A stretch of 64,000 bases of DNA, taken from the NCBI RefSeq assembly GCF_002303925.1, contig NZ_MRCS01000006.1, positions 62,001 through 126,000 on the forward strand. Reading direction: 5' to 3'. The translations under genes and the position numbers were made by a program. The DNA is from Pseudomonas sp. ACN8. GTDB taxonomy: Bacteria > Pseudomonadota > Gammaproteobacteria > Pseudomonadales > Pseudomonadaceae. Below, in pieces: positions 53,958 to 62,920 of the stretch (positions within the stretch are counted from its first letter, which is position 1; each line of letters starts with the position of its first letter). Under the pieces are notes generated by a model. It was given only the letters and a program-made list of their open reading frames with translations. It searched no databases and was not told where the DNA came from.

Positions 53958-55211
53958 TTACCAAAGCGCCAGGGTGTAGCCGACGATCAGCCGGTTTTCA
54001 TCCAGGTCGGTCGTCAAGCCATTGCCGGATCGGAAGGTCACGTTGCGCCAGCGCAGGCTGACGTTCTTCAACACACCGCTCTGGATGACGTAGCTGATAT
54101 CGGTGTCGCGCTCCCATTCGCTTCCGTTGTCGACGGTGCCTGCCTTGACATGGGTGCCGTCGGTGTAGCGAGTCATGAAGGTCAGGCCGGGAATGCCTTG
54201 CGCCGCGAAGTCATAGTCGTAACGCAGCTGCCAGGAATCCTCGTCGGCGCGGGTAAAGGTGTTGAACGTCACCAGGTTGACCACATACGGATCGCCGCCG
54301 TTGAGGAACGGAAAGGCGCTGTCGCCGGACAATTGCTGGTAGGCGGCACTGACCTTGTGGGCACCGTGGGACACCGTGAGCATGCCGTTGAAGTTACGGT
54401 TGTCGATGCGCCCGGCCTTTTCCGCGCCGTCACCCCGGCTGTCGAAATAACGCAGGTCGCTGCGCAGGTTGAAGCCGTTGCCCAACGGTTGCGTATGCAC
54501 CAGTCCGGCGAATTGCTGGCGATAGATCTGGTCGAGCTTGCCGTAGTAGTAGCTCAGGTTCAGTTGCGGACTGAACGCGTAGCTGCCGCCGCCGAAGTCG
54601 AAGTGATCGCTGGTGGCGGCGCCGAAGCCGATGTCATCGTTGCTGGAGGAGTCGCGCAGGTTGTCCTTGGTCAGGCGCCCGGCATTCACCGTCAGGCCGT
54701 CGATTTCCTGGCTGGTCAGCAAGCCGCCTTCAAAAGTCGAGCCCAGCAGGCGCGTGTCGTTGTAAGTCGCCACTGGCAACAAGGGTTGCAGGGTGCCGAG
54801 TTTCAATACGCTTTTGGAGACCCGCACTTTGCCGGTCAGGCCCAGTTCGCTGTACTCGTCGTCGGGCTCATGGCTCTGCGGGCCGAACGGCAGCAGGCCG
54901 GTGCCACGGCGATCCGGGCTGGAGTCGAGCTTGAGCCCCAGTTCGCCCAGTGCGTCGAGACCGAAACCGAAGGTGCCGTCGGTGAACCCGGATTCGATGC
55001 GCGCAGTGAATCCCTGAGCCCATTCTTCGGCCTTGGATTGCGGCGCGTTGTCCTGACGGAAATCGCGGTTGATGTAGTGGTTGCGCATATCAATGCGGGC
55101 CTTGCTGTCGCCGATGAAGTCGGCCATGGCGCTGGGGGCGATCATGGGCAGACTCATTGCGGCGGCCAGCGAAAACAGTGATGGGTAAGACGTGGTACGT
55201 GCGGGCTTCAT
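53958..55211 (-). CDS. phaK: OprD-family outer-membrane porin, phenylacetate-specific (PhaK-like)
   Basis: A 417-residue OprD-family porin with a signal peptide (SLAAAMSLPMIAPSAMA/DF). The family start is DFIGDSKARIDMRNHYINRDFR, with many amphipathic beta strands and a C-terminal aromatic (VGYTLALW). Located between the ActP-like symporter and paaZ, it matches PhaK of other pseudomonads, which lets phenylacetate cross the outer membrane. Specificity is inferred from context. Confidence 0.85.
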   Translation of the reverse strand: MKPARTTSYPSLFSLAAAMSLPMIAPSAMADFIGDSKARIDMRNHYINRDFRQDNAPQSKAEEWAQGFTARIESGFTDGTFGFGLDALGELGLKLDSSPDRRGTGLLPFGPQSHEPDDEYSELGLTGKVRVSKSVLKLGTLQPLLPVATYNDTRLLGSTFEGGLLTSQEIDGLTVNAGRLTKDNLRDSSSNDDIGFGAATSDHFDFGGGSYAFSPQLNLSYYYGKLDQIYRQQFAGLVHTQPLGNGFNLRSDLRYFDSRGDGAEKAGRIDNRNFNGMLTVSHGAHKVSAAYQQLSGDSAFPFLNGGDPYVVNLVTFNTFTRADEDSWQLRYDYDFAAQGIPGLTFMTRYTDGTHVKAGTVDNGSEWERDTDISYVIQSGVLKNVSLRWRNVTFRSGNGLTTDLDENRLIVGYTLALW

Positions 55212-55233
55212 TATTTTTATTCCCTGCCAATAT

Positions 55234-56880
55234 TTAGTGTTTGCTGGCGCCGGTGGCACCGATGCCGGTCATCGAGCGGATGAACTGCGCCAGATAACGG
55301 CCACGCTCAAGGGCTGCACGAGGCGAGGTGTCGGTGACGGAAAACAGCCATGCACTAAAGAACGCCAGGCTCATGGAAAACAGCGCCGGGTTGGAGTACG
55401 GGAACAGCGCCTTGTCGTGATGCATCACGTTGACCCACACCGCCGGGCTCAGCACCAGCAAGACAATCGCCGAGACCAGTCCGGACAGACTGCCGAGAAC
55501 CGCGCCGCGGGTGGTCAGGCCTTTCCAGTACATCGAGAGGAACAGCACCGGGAAATTCACCGACGCGGCGATGGCCAGCACCAGACCCGAGAGGAAGGCG
55601 ATGTTCTGCGACTCGAACAGCAGGCCGAGGATGATCGCCAGCACACCGATGCACAGGGTGGCGATGCGCGACACGCGCATTTCTTGCTGCTCGCTGGCCT
55701 GGCCTTTGCGCATCACGCAGGCATACAGGTCGTGGGACACCGCCGAGGCGCCGGACAGCGCCAGCCCGGCAACCACTGCCAGGATGGTGGCGAAGGCGAC
55801 CGCCGAGATGAAGCCGAGGAACAGGTTGCCGCCTACTGCCTGGGCCAAGTGCACGGCGATCATGTTGCCGCCGCCGATGATCGCGCCGCTGGCGTCACGG
55901 AACGCTGGATCGGTGCCGACCATGACGATGGCGCCAAAGCCGACGATGATCAGCAGCAAGTAGAAGTAGCCGATGAAACCGGTGGCGTAGAACACACTTT
56001 TACGCGCTTCCCTGGCATCGCTGACGGTGAAGAAACGCATCAGGATGTGCGGCAGGCCGGCGGTGCCGAACATCATGCCCAGCCCCAGGGATATCGCGTC
56101 GATCGGGTTGGACAGCAAGCCGCCGGGGGCCATGATCGCATTGCCCTTGGCATGCACGGCGGTGGCGCCGGCAAACATCGCCTCAGTGCTGAAGCCGAAG
56201 TGCTTGAGCACCATGAACGCCATGAAGCTGGTGCCGAACAACAGCATCACCGCCTTGATGATCTGCACCCAGGTGGTGGCGAGCATGCCGCCGAAGGTCA
56301 CGTAGAACACCATCAACACGCCGACCAGCATGACTGCGTAGAGGTAGTCGATACCGAACAGCAACTCGATCAGCTTGCCGGCGCCGACCATCTGCGCCAC
56401 CAGGTACATCAGGGCCACTGTCAGGGTGCCGAAGGCCGAGGTCAGGCGCACCGGGGTCTGTTCCAGGCGATAGGAAACCACGTCGGCAAAGGTGTACTTG
56501 CCCAGGTTGCGCAGGCGTTCGGCAATCAGGAACAGGATGATCGGCCAGCCGGCCAGCACGCCCAGGGCGTAGAGCAAACCGTCGTAGCCATTGAGGAACA
56601 TCATCGCGGAAATGCCGAGGAACGAGGCGGCCGAGATCATGTCGCCGGCAATCGCCAGACCGTTCTGGAAACCGGTCATGCCGCCGCCAGCGGTGTAAAA
56701 GTCGCTGGTGGAGCGGGTGCGAAGAGCCGCCCAGCGTGTCACGCCGAGGGTGAACAGCACAAACACCAGGAACATGCCGATGGCGTTCCAGTTCAATGGT
56801 CGGGACGCGCCGTCGGCGGCCATCGCAACATCAGTGACAGCCGCCAGCGGCAGCAGGAACAACGCAAGAAGGCGGTTCAT
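55234..56880 (-). CDS. Sodium:solute symporter, ActP-type (probable phenylacetate uptake)
   Basis: A 548-residue SSS-family symporter with a signal-like N-terminus and about 13 helices ([29 protein letters not shown] is the family signature). It resembles the acetate permease ActP. Its start ATG overlaps the stop codon of the DUF485 gene (ATGA), and the YjcH-ActP pairing is standard. The paa context suggests phenylacetate import; PhaJ would be the corresponding name, but I cannot tell it from an acetate carrier by sequence. Confidence 0.87.
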   Translation of the reverse strand: MNRLLALFLLPLAAVTDVAMAADGASRPLNWNAIGMFLVFVLFTLGVTRWAALRTRSTSDFYTAGGGMTGFQNGLAIAGDMISAASFLGISAMMFLNGYDGLLYALGVLAGWPIILFLIAERLRNLGKYTFADVVSYRLEQTPVRLTSAFGTLTVALMYLVAQMVGAGKLIELLFGIDYLYAVMLVGVLMVFYVTFGGMLATTWVQIIKAVMLLFGTSFMAFMVLKHFGFSTEAMFAGATAVHAKGNAIMAPGGLLSNPIDAISLGLGMMFGTAGLPHILMRFFTVSDAREARKSVFYATGFIGYFYLLLIIVGFGAIVMVGTDPAFRDASGAIIGGGNMIAVHLAQAVGGNLFLGFISAVAFATILAVVAGLALSGASAVSHDLYACVMRKGQASEQQEMRVSRIATLCIGVLAIILGLLFESQNIAFLSGLVLAIAASVNFPVLFLSMYWKGLTTRGAVLGSLSGLVSAIVLLVLSPAVWVNVMHHDKALFPYSNPALFSMSLAFFSAWLFSVTDTSPRAALERGRYLAQFIRSMTGIGATGASKH

Positions 56881-57185
56881 CGGGCGCACTCCTGCTTGAG
56901 TTTTTCATTCAGCGGATCGATCACGTTGTTGGCGCGATAGACATAGAACCCGGTCAGCGCAAAGGCCAGCCCGACGATGACGACACCCACCAGCATGCCC
57001 ACGGTGGTCACGCCGCCGCTCAGGGATTGACCGAGGGTAGAAGGGGAGAAAGCTACCAGCAGCACGAAGCCGTAATAGATCACCAGCATGGCCAGGCTCA
57101 ATGACCAGTACAGCTTCTGTTTACGGCGAACCAGCTGGATGAAATCCGGGTGCTGGCGAATGAGTTCTACTTCATGGGGTGTCAT
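56877..57185 (-). CDS. DUF485 (YjcH-like) membrane protein
   Basis: A 102-residue protein with two membrane helices ([18 protein letters not shown] and [23 protein letters not shown]), typical of the small DUF485 partner of ActP-type symporters. It is translationally coupled to the symporter gene. It begins downstream of a REP doublet separating it from paaE. Confidence 0.88.
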   Translation of the reverse strand: MTPHEVELIRQHPDFIQLVRRKQKLYWSLSLAMLVIYYGFVLLVAFSPSTLGQSLSGGVTTVGMLVGVVIVGLAFALTGFYVYRANNVIDPLNEKLKQECAR

Positions 57186-57237
57186 GACGCGCGCTCCTTT
57201 GTTGTTTTTGTTTTGGGTGAAACTACGGCTCGGCCCC

Positions 57238-57338
57238 TGTAGGAGCGAGCCTGCTCGCGATGGTCGTCAACGATAACGCTGGGTGCCTGATACCCCGTGG
57301 CGATCTCGGGTCCATCGCGAGCAGGCTCGCTCCTGCAA
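57238..57338. repeat. REP doublet (REPIN-like)
   Basis: Inverted REP cores between paaE and the DUF485 gene, inside the paa gene run. Confidence 0.88.
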
Positions 57339-57353
57339 GGGTTTTGTGTTGAT

Positions 57354-58430
57354 TCAGAGCTGATCGAAATCCAGCACTACCTTGTCGCTGACCGGGAACG
57401 CCTGGCACGACAGCACATAACCGGCCGCCACTTCGTAGTCTTCCAGGGCGTGGTTGCTGTCCATTTCCACTTCGCCTTCGATGACCTTGCACTTGCAGGT
57501 CGAGCACACGCCGGCCTTGCACGAGTAGGGCAGTTCCGCACCTTGCTCGTTACCCGCTTCGAGGATGCTCTGGCTGTTGCGCGGCAGGTCGAACGCCAGG
57601 GCGCGGCCGTCGCTGATCACAGTGATCTGGCTGACCGCCGCATCCACCTGGCGGGCGGCTTCACGGGCGGCGCGTTTTTGCTCGCTGCCGACGGCGGCGA
57701 ACAGTTCGAAATGGATGCGCTCTGGTTGCATGCCCTTGGCCTTGAGGCTGTCGCGCACGGTCTCGGTCATTTCCTGCGGGCCGCAGATGAAGGCGGCGTC
57801 GAGGGCCTTGACGTCGAGCCAGCGGCTGAACAGTTGCTCGCATTTCTCGGCGTTGATCCGGCCGTTGTACAGGTCGACATCCTGCTGTTCGCGGCTGAAC
57901 ACGAAGATCAGGTTCAGGCGTTGCAGGTAGCGGTTTTTCAGGTCTTCGAGCTGTTCGCGGAATAGCGCCCCGGAGCTGGAGCGGTTGCCGTACAGCAGGG
58001 TGACGCGGCTGTGGGGCTCGGTTTGCAGGGTGGTCTTGATGATCGACAGGATCGGCGTGATGCCGCTACCCGCCGCCACAGCCAGGTAATTGCCATGGCG
58101 CGCCGGGTCGAGCTCGACGCAGAAGTGCCCGGCCGGTGGCATCACTTCCAGGGTGTGCCCGGCTTTCAGCTGTTCGTTGGCAAACGCCGAGAAGCGCCCA
58201 CCCGCCACACGTTTGATGGCGACACGCAGTTCACCGTCGTTGACCCCGGTGCAGATCGAATAGGAGCGGCGTACTTCTTCGCCGTCCAGTTGGGTGCGCA
58301 TCACCAGGTGCTGGCCTTGGGTAAAGTGGAAGCTGTCCTGCAAGTGCTGCGGAATCTCGAAGGCGATGGACACCGCGTCACGGGTCTCGGTGCGCACGTC
58401 CTTGATGGTCAGGCTGTGAAATTTGCTCAT
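57354..58430 (-). CDS. paaE: Phenylacetyl-CoA epoxidase reductase subunit
   Basis: A 358-residue reductase: an FAD-binding part (RRSYSICTG), an NAD-binding part (AAGSGITPILSIIKTTL, ICGPQEM) and a C-terminal plant-type [2Fe-2S] ferredoxin domain (CKAGVCSTCKCK plus a distal Cys in VLSCQAFP). It carries electrons from NADPH to the PaaAC di-iron oxygenase. Last gene of paaABCDE. Confidence 0.94.
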   Translation of the reverse strand: MSKFHSLTIKDVRTETRDAVSIAFEIPQHLQDSFHFTQGQHLVMRTQLDGEEVRRSYSICTGVNDGELRVAIKRVAGGRFSAFANEQLKAGHTLEVMPPAGHFCVELDPARHGNYLAVAAGSGITPILSIIKTTLQTEPHSRVTLLYGNRSSSGALFREQLEDLKNRYLQRLNLIFVFSREQQDVDLYNGRINAEKCEQLFSRWLDVKALDAAFICGPQEMTETVRDSLKAKGMQPERIHFELFAAVGSEQKRAAREAARQVDAAVSQITVISDGRALAFDLPRNSQSILEAGNEQGAELPYSCKAGVCSTCKCKVIEGEVEMDSNHALEDYEVAAGYVLSCQAFPVSDKVVLDFDQL

Positions 58431-58464
58431 TGTTGTTCTCCAGCTGGGACGGCCGATTCGCCGC

Positions 58465-58998
58465 TCAGATGCACTTGAAATAGTCGAACGGTTCCCGGCA
58501 ATCGATGCAGCGGTACAGCGCCTTGCAGGCGGTGGAGCCGAACTGGCTGAGGACCTCGGTGTGGGCGCTGCCGCATTGCGGGCACACAACCTGCGGGCTC
58601 TCACAGAGCAGGCTGCGTTTGCTGGTGCTGCCCTCGGGCGGCGCGATGCCATAGGCGCGCAGGCGTTCGCGGCCGCTGTCGCTGATCCAGTCGGTGGTCC
58701 AGGCCGGGGTCAACTTGCGCTCCAATTGCGGCGCCTTGAATCCAGCCAGTTCCAGGGCTTCGCGGATGTCGCTCTCGATCACTTCGGTGGCCGGGCAGCC
58801 GGAGTAGGTCGGCGTGACCACCACGTGAAGGTGACCGGCCTGCCAATCCAGATCGCGGACGATACCCAGGTCAACCACGCTGACCACCGGCACTTCCGGG
58901 TCCATGACCTCTGCCAGAATCGCCCACGCGGCTGCCAGGTCGGTCGGTTGAGCCGGCCGGGCGCCGAGGTCGCTGGCGATCAGCTCACCAGGTTGCAT
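58465..58998 (-). CDS. paaD: Phenylacetyl-CoA epoxidase maturation protein
   Basis: A 177-residue protein. The N-terminal DUF59/MIP18-like part (EVMDPEVPVVSVVDLGIV, TPTYSGCPATEVIE) is followed by a C-terminal four-Cys metal site (CPQCGSAHT ... CKALYRCIDC). It is needed for PaaABCE activity, probably in iron-sulfur or di-iron assembly. ATG 58998 overlaps paaC by 14 nt. Confidence 0.93.
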   Translation of the reverse strand: MQPGELIASDLGARPAQPTDLAAAWAILAEVMDPEVPVVSVVDLGIVRDLDWQAGHLHVVVTPTYSGCPATEVIESDIREALELAGFKAPQLERKLTPAWTTDWISDSGRERLRAYGIAPPEGSTSKRSLLCESPQVVCPQCGSAHTEVLSQFGSTACKALYRCIDCREPFDYFKCI

Positions 58999-59746
58999 CG
59001 GGGTACGCTCGCGGCAGGAACTGCATTTCGGCCAGCAGGATGCCCAGGTGTTCGGTGTGCAGGCCTTTGCGTGCATTCAGGTAGAAGTAGTTCGGCGCCG
59101 CAGGAACGGGCAGGGTGGCGCCGGTGAAAATCTGCTCGACCCTGACCTGCCACTGAGCGGCCACGCTGGCGATGTCCGGGGTGATGCCGGCTTCGCAGAG
59201 GCGTTGCTCGCTGGCATCAAAGGCGATCAGTTCAACGGTGAAGCGCCAGACCTCGGGAATCGCCGCGAGCATGCGCTTGTGGCTTTCCTCGGTGCCGTCG
59301 CCCATACGCTCGATCCATTCGCCGGAGCGGCGCAGGTGATAGGTCACTTCCTTCACCGCCTTGGCGGCGATCCCGGCGATGCGTTCGTCGCTGGACTGGC
59401 TGAGGCCCTGCAGCACCGGCAAATGCCAGGCGTCATAGAGGAACTGCTTGAGCATGGTCACCGCGAAGTCGCCGTTGGGTTGTTCCACCAGCAGCAGGTT
59501 GCGATAGGCGCGCTCGTCACGACGAAACGCCAGGTGATCGGCATCACGGCCGTCGTCCAGCAGTTCGGCGGCGTATTCCAGCCAGTTGCGCGCCTGGCCC
59601 ACCAGGTCCAGGCCGACGTTCATCAGCGCCAGCTCTTCTTCCAGCGCCGGGGCCTTGCCGCACCACTGGCACAGGCGCTGGCCCTGGATCAGGGCGCTGT
59701 CGCCGAGGCGCAGCAGGTATTCGATCAGATCGGTCTTGTTATTCAT
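58985..59746 (-). CDS. paaC: Phenylacetyl-CoA epoxidase structural subunit C
   Basis: A 253-residue ferritin-like helical protein (E. coli PaaC has 248): LLRLGDSALIQGQRLCQWCG, VGQARNWLEYAAELL and AVKEVTYHLRRSGEWIERMGDGTEES. PaaC pairs with PaaA and holds it in the active form. It overlaps paaD; paaB ends just upstream. Confidence 0.93.
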   Translation of the reverse strand: MNNKTDLIEYLLRLGDSALIQGQRLCQWCGKAPALEEELALMNVGLDLVGQARNWLEYAAELLDDGRDADHLAFRRDERAYRNLLLVEQPNGDFAVTMLKQFLYDAWHLPVLQGLSQSSDERIAGIAAKAVKEVTYHLRRSGEWIERMGDGTEESHKRMLAAIPEVWRFTVELIAFDASEQRLCEAGITPDIASVAAQWQVRVEQIFTGATLPVPAAPNYFYLNARKGLHTEHLGILLAEMQFLPRAYPDATW

Positions 59747-59754
59747 GGTCGACC

Positions 59755-60036
59755 TCACATGTGCCCGACTTCGGCCGGCAGCTCGTAGAAGCTGGCGTGG
59801 CGGTAGACCTTGTCGTCCGACGGATCGAACAGCGGGTCTTTTTCATCCGGCGACGAGGCGGTGATCAATGCCGAAGGCACCACCCACAGGCTCACGCCTT
59901 CGCTGCGACGGGTGTAAAGCTCGCGCGCGTTCTCGATGGCCATGGTGGTGTCGGCGGCATGCACGCTGCCGACGTGCTTGTGGTTGAGGCCGTGCTTGCT
60001 GCGCACGAAGACTTCGAAGAGGGTCCACTCGGACAT
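59755..60036 (-). CDS. paaB: Phenylacetyl-CoA epoxidase subunit B
   Basis: A 93-residue protein matching PaaB throughout (WTLFEVFVRSKHGLNHKHVGS at the start, DPLFDPSDDKVYRHASFYELP near the end). It bridges AC heterodimers in the epoxidase complex. GGAG lies before its ATG. Confidence 0.94.
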   Translation of the reverse strand: MSEWTLFEVFVRSKHGLNHKHVGSVHAADTTMAIENARELYTRRSEGVSLWVVPSALITASSPDEKDPLFDPSDDKVYRHASFYELPAEVGHM

Positions 60037-60064
60037 TTCAGTTACTCCACATCAGGTGGCCGGA

Positions 60065-61054
60065 TCAGGCGGCGTTCTTGTTTTGTTTTTTGCGGGCGTG
60101 GGCGACGGCGGCTTCACGGACCCAGGCACCGTCTTCCATCGCCTTGCGGCGGGTGGCGACGCGTTCCTGGTTGCACGGGCCGTTGCCCTTGAGCACTTCG
60201 TAGAATTCGTTCCACTGGATGTCGCCGAAGTCGTAGTGACCGCGTTCGGCGTTCCATTTCAGGTCCGGGTCGGGGCAGGTGCAGCCCAGCAGCTCAAGCT
60301 GCGGGATGGTCTGGTCGATGAAGCGCTGGCGCAGTTCGTCGTTGCTCTGGCGCTTGATTTTCCAGGCCATGGACTGGGCGCTGTTCGGCGAGTGTTCGTC
60401 GCTCGGACCAAACATCATCAGCGACGGCCACCACAGACGGTTGATCGCGTCCTGGACCATGTCTTTTTGCGCCTGATTGCCGTGGCGCATCATGGTCAGG
60501 AGGATTTCGTAGCCCTGGCGCTGGTGGAAGCTCTCTTCCTTGCAGATGCGCACCATGGCCCGGGAGTAGGGGCCGTAGGAGGTGCGCTGCAGCACCACCT
60601 GGTTAACGATCGCCGCACCATCCACCAGCCAGCCCACCGCGCCCATGTCGGCCCAGTTCAGGGTTGGGTAATTGAAGATGCTCGAGTACTTGGCCTTGCC
60701 GCTGTGCAGCTTGGCGACTTCTTCATCGCGGTCGGCACCGAGGGTTTCCATGGCGCTGTACAGGTACAGGCCGTGGCCGGCTTCGTCCTGGATCTTGGCC
60801 ATCAGTTGCAGTTTGCGTTTGAGGCTTGGTGCGCGGGTGACCCAGTTGCCTTCGGGCAGCATGCCGACGATTTCGGAGTGGGCGTGCTGGGAAATCTGCC
60901 GGATCAGGGTCTGGCGATAGGCATCTGGCATCCAGTTCTTGGCTTCGATCTTGATTTCTGAATCAATTTTTTCCTGGAAGGCGCGTTCCTGTTCGGACAT
61001 CTCCGAGAGGTCCTTGATGCGCTTGACGCCTGTTTCTACGAGCTGTGCGTACAT
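60065..61054 (-). CDS. paaA: Phenylacetyl-CoA epoxidase catalytic subunit A
   Basis: A 329-residue di-iron protein with the ExxH iron ligands in QDEAGHGLY and [10 protein letters not shown]. It epoxidises the ring of phenylacetyl-CoA. Length is typical of Pseudomonas (longer than the 309 of E. coli). It is the first gene of paaABCDE; the promoter lies 40-70 nt upstream. Confidence 0.95.
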   Translation of the reverse strand: MYAQLVETGVKRIKDLSEMSEQERAFQEKIDSEIKIEAKNWMPDAYRQTLIRQISQHAHSEIVGMLPEGNWVTRAPSLKRKLQLMAKIQDEAGHGLYLYSAMETLGADRDEEVAKLHSGKAKYSSIFNYPTLNWADMGAVGWLVDGAAIVNQVVLQRTSYGPYSRAMVRICKEESFHQRQGYEILLTMMRHGNQAQKDMVQDAINRLWWPSLMMFGPSDEHSPNSAQSMAWKIKRQSNDELRQRFIDQTIPQLELLGCTCPDPDLKWNAERGHYDFGDIQWNEFYEVLKGNGPCNQERVATRRKAMEDGAWVREAAVAHARKKQNKNAA

Positions 61055-61096
61055 TTTTGAGTTCCCGCCTTGAATCTGTTCTGGGGCATGGGGAAC

Positions 61097-61125
61097 TTTA
61101 TAAGCGATACAGAATTTAATATCAA
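61097..61125 (-). promoter_or_regulatory. Sigma-70 type promoter of paaABCDE
   Basis: On the minus strand, -35 TTGATA (61120-61125) and -10 TATAAA (61097-61102) are separated by exactly 17 bp; each matches five of six consensus bases. Transcription would start about 35 nt before the paaA ATG. Confidence 0.7.
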
Positions 61126-61164
61126 ACACAAAATGACGTGTCGTATTTGTTTTTTGTATCGCTT
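61102..61164 (-). promoter_or_regulatory. Inverted repeat overlapping the paaA promoter (candidate operator)
   Basis: AAGCGATACA (61102-61111) and TGTATCGCTT (61155-61164) are perfect 10-bp inverted arms 43 bp apart. One arm sits in the promoter spacer and the other upstream of the -35 box. The layout suits two operator sites with DNA looping, plausibly for the phenylacetyl-CoA-responsive repressor of paa genes, which is not encoded in this window. Confidence 0.6.
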
Positions 61165-61235
61165 TGGGTGGGTGGGCTGTTTTTGGGGGGTGCAGGATAG
61201 TCGGTGTGCATATCCATTTCTGCGGTAACGGCCAC

Positions 61236-61407
61236 CTGTGGGGCGAGCCTGCTCGCGAAGACGGCCTGACAGCCAACCAATCCCTTACAGGCATACTCGG
61301 ATCAACTGTAGGAGCGAGCCTGCTCGCGAAAAACCTCCAGACAACGCATACCTCCAGACAGCGCGCGTCATCGTTGACCTCCATCGCGAGCAGGCTCGCT
61401 CCCACAG
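61236..61407. repeat. REP cluster of three copies
   Basis: Three REP cores: one alone (about 61236-61259) and an inverted pair (about 61306-61407), between paaA and the paaK terminator. Confidence 0.85.
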
Positions 61408-61435
61408 AAAAGCTGATGGGTGTGCACCCAAAACC

Positions 61436-61463
61436 CAAAAAAAGAGCCCCGCAAAAGCGGGGC
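61436..61463 (-). terminator. Rho-independent terminator after paaK
   Basis: A perfect 7-bp GC stem (GCCCCGC/GCGGGGC, 61446-61463) with a four-base loop, followed on the minus strand by a run of seven U. It separates paaK from paaABCDE, which therefore need their own promoter. Confidence 0.9.
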
Positions 61464-61495
61464 CATAAGGGGTGCAGCAGTCATGCTTTGGGAGG

Positions 61496-62821
61496 TCATG
61501 CTTTCGGACGTTTATCCACCACGTGGCAAGCTTTGCCTTCCGATCGCTTGATCGAATGAAACGGCTGCAAAACAATCCGCGAACTGATCCCGATATACGT
61601 CTTGATGTGCTTGCTCAACTCCCCGCAAACAGCCTTCTGCTGTTCATCGCTCAGGTGCTGGTGCTCAGCCTTGAGCTCGACATGCACATCAACACTGTCC
61701 AGGTTGCCATTGCGATACAGATGGATCTCATAGCACTCGGCAAGTTGTTTGACTTTGAGAACCTGCTCCTCGATCTGCGTCGGAAACACGTTGACCCCGC
61801 GGATGATCAGCATGTCATCGCTGCGCCCGGTGATCTTGTCGATGCGTCGCATCGGCCGTGCGGTGCCCGGCAGCAGGCGCGTCAGGTCGCGGGTGCGGTA
61901 GCGGATCATCGGCAGGGCTTCTTTGCTGAGCGAGGTGAACACCAGTTCGCCCATCTGCCCGTCCGGCAGCACTTCGCCGGTGACCGGGTCGATGATTTCC
62001 GGGTAGAAGTGGTCTTCCCAGATGGTCGGGCCGTCCTTGGTTTCGGCGCATTCCATGGCCACGCCCGGGCCCATGATTTCCGACAGGCCGTAGATGTCCA
62101 GGGCGGTGATGCCCATGCGTGCCTCGATGGCGCTGCGCAGCTCGGCGGTCCACGGCTCGGCGCCGAAGATGCCCAGGCGCAGGGCCAGTTTGTGCGGGTC
62201 GATGCCTTGGCGCTCGATTTCATCGGCGATGTTGAGCATGTAGGACGGCGTGACCATGATGATGTCCGGCTGGAAATCCTTGATCAGTTGCACTTGTTTT
62301 TCGGTCTGGCCACCGGACATCGGGATCACCGTGCAACCCAGGCGTTCGGCGCCGTAGTGCGCGCCGAGGCCGCCGGTGAACAGGCCGTAGCCGTAGGAAA
62401 TGTGCACCTTGTCGCCACGGCGGCCACCGCCAGCGCGGATCGAGCGCGCCACCACGTTGGCCCAGGTGTCGATGTCGTTCTGGGTGTAGCCGACCACGGT
62501 GGGTTTGCCGGTGGTGCCGCTGGAGGCGTGCAGGCGCACGATGTCGTGCATCGGCACGGCAAACATGCCGTAGGGGTAGTTGTCTCGCAGGTCGGACTTG
62601 GTGGTGAAGGGGAATTTCGCCAGGTCGTCGAGGGACTTGATGTCGTCCGGGTGCACGCCCAGCGCATCGAAACGCTGACGGTACAGCGGCACGTTGTTGT
62701 AGGCGTGGTTCAGACTCCAGCGCAGGCGCTCCAGCTGATGCTGGCGCAGCTCGTCGATGCTGGCGGTTTCCAGCGGGTCCAGCACAGGGTCCAGCACGGC
62801 TTTGGCAATTGGCATGTTCAT
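61496..62821 (-). CDS. paaK: Phenylacetate-CoA ligase
   Basis: A 441-residue adenylate-forming enzyme: P-loop SSGTTGKPTVVGYT (about residues 94-107), then DIYGLSEIMGPGVAMEC, and the late ITGRSDDMLIIRGVNVFPTQIEE. It activates phenylacetate to phenylacetyl-CoA, the true inducer of the pathway. It starts at ATG 62821 (an ATG at 62815 is also possible) and follows the thiolase gene by about 100 bp. Confidence 0.94.
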   Translation of the reverse strand: MNMPIAKAVLDPVLDPLETASIDELRQHQLERLRWSLNHAYNNVPLYRQRFDALGVHPDDIKSLDDLAKFPFTTKSDLRDNYPYGMFAVPMHDIVRLHASSGTTGKPTVVGYTQNDIDTWANVVARSIRAGGGRRGDKVHISYGYGLFTGGLGAHYGAERLGCTVIPMSGGQTEKQVQLIKDFQPDIIMVTPSYMLNIADEIERQGIDPHKLALRLGIFGAEPWTAELRSAIEARMGITALDIYGLSEIMGPGVAMECAETKDGPTIWEDHFYPEIIDPVTGEVLPDGQMGELVFTSLSKEALPMIRYRTRDLTRLLPGTARPMRRIDKITGRSDDMLIIRGVNVFPTQIEEQVLKVKQLAECYEIHLYRNGNLDSVDVHVELKAEHQHLSDEQQKAVCGELSKHIKTYIGISSRIVLQPFHSIKRSEGKACHVVDKRPKA

Positions 62822-62920
62822 GTGTTCACTCGAATTGTTTTTGTGTTCCAGCCCTTTTGCACAAGGGCTTTGAGTGCATGCCCCAAGGATACCTCTCGGC
62901 TCCTTGGGAATCGCGATTCT

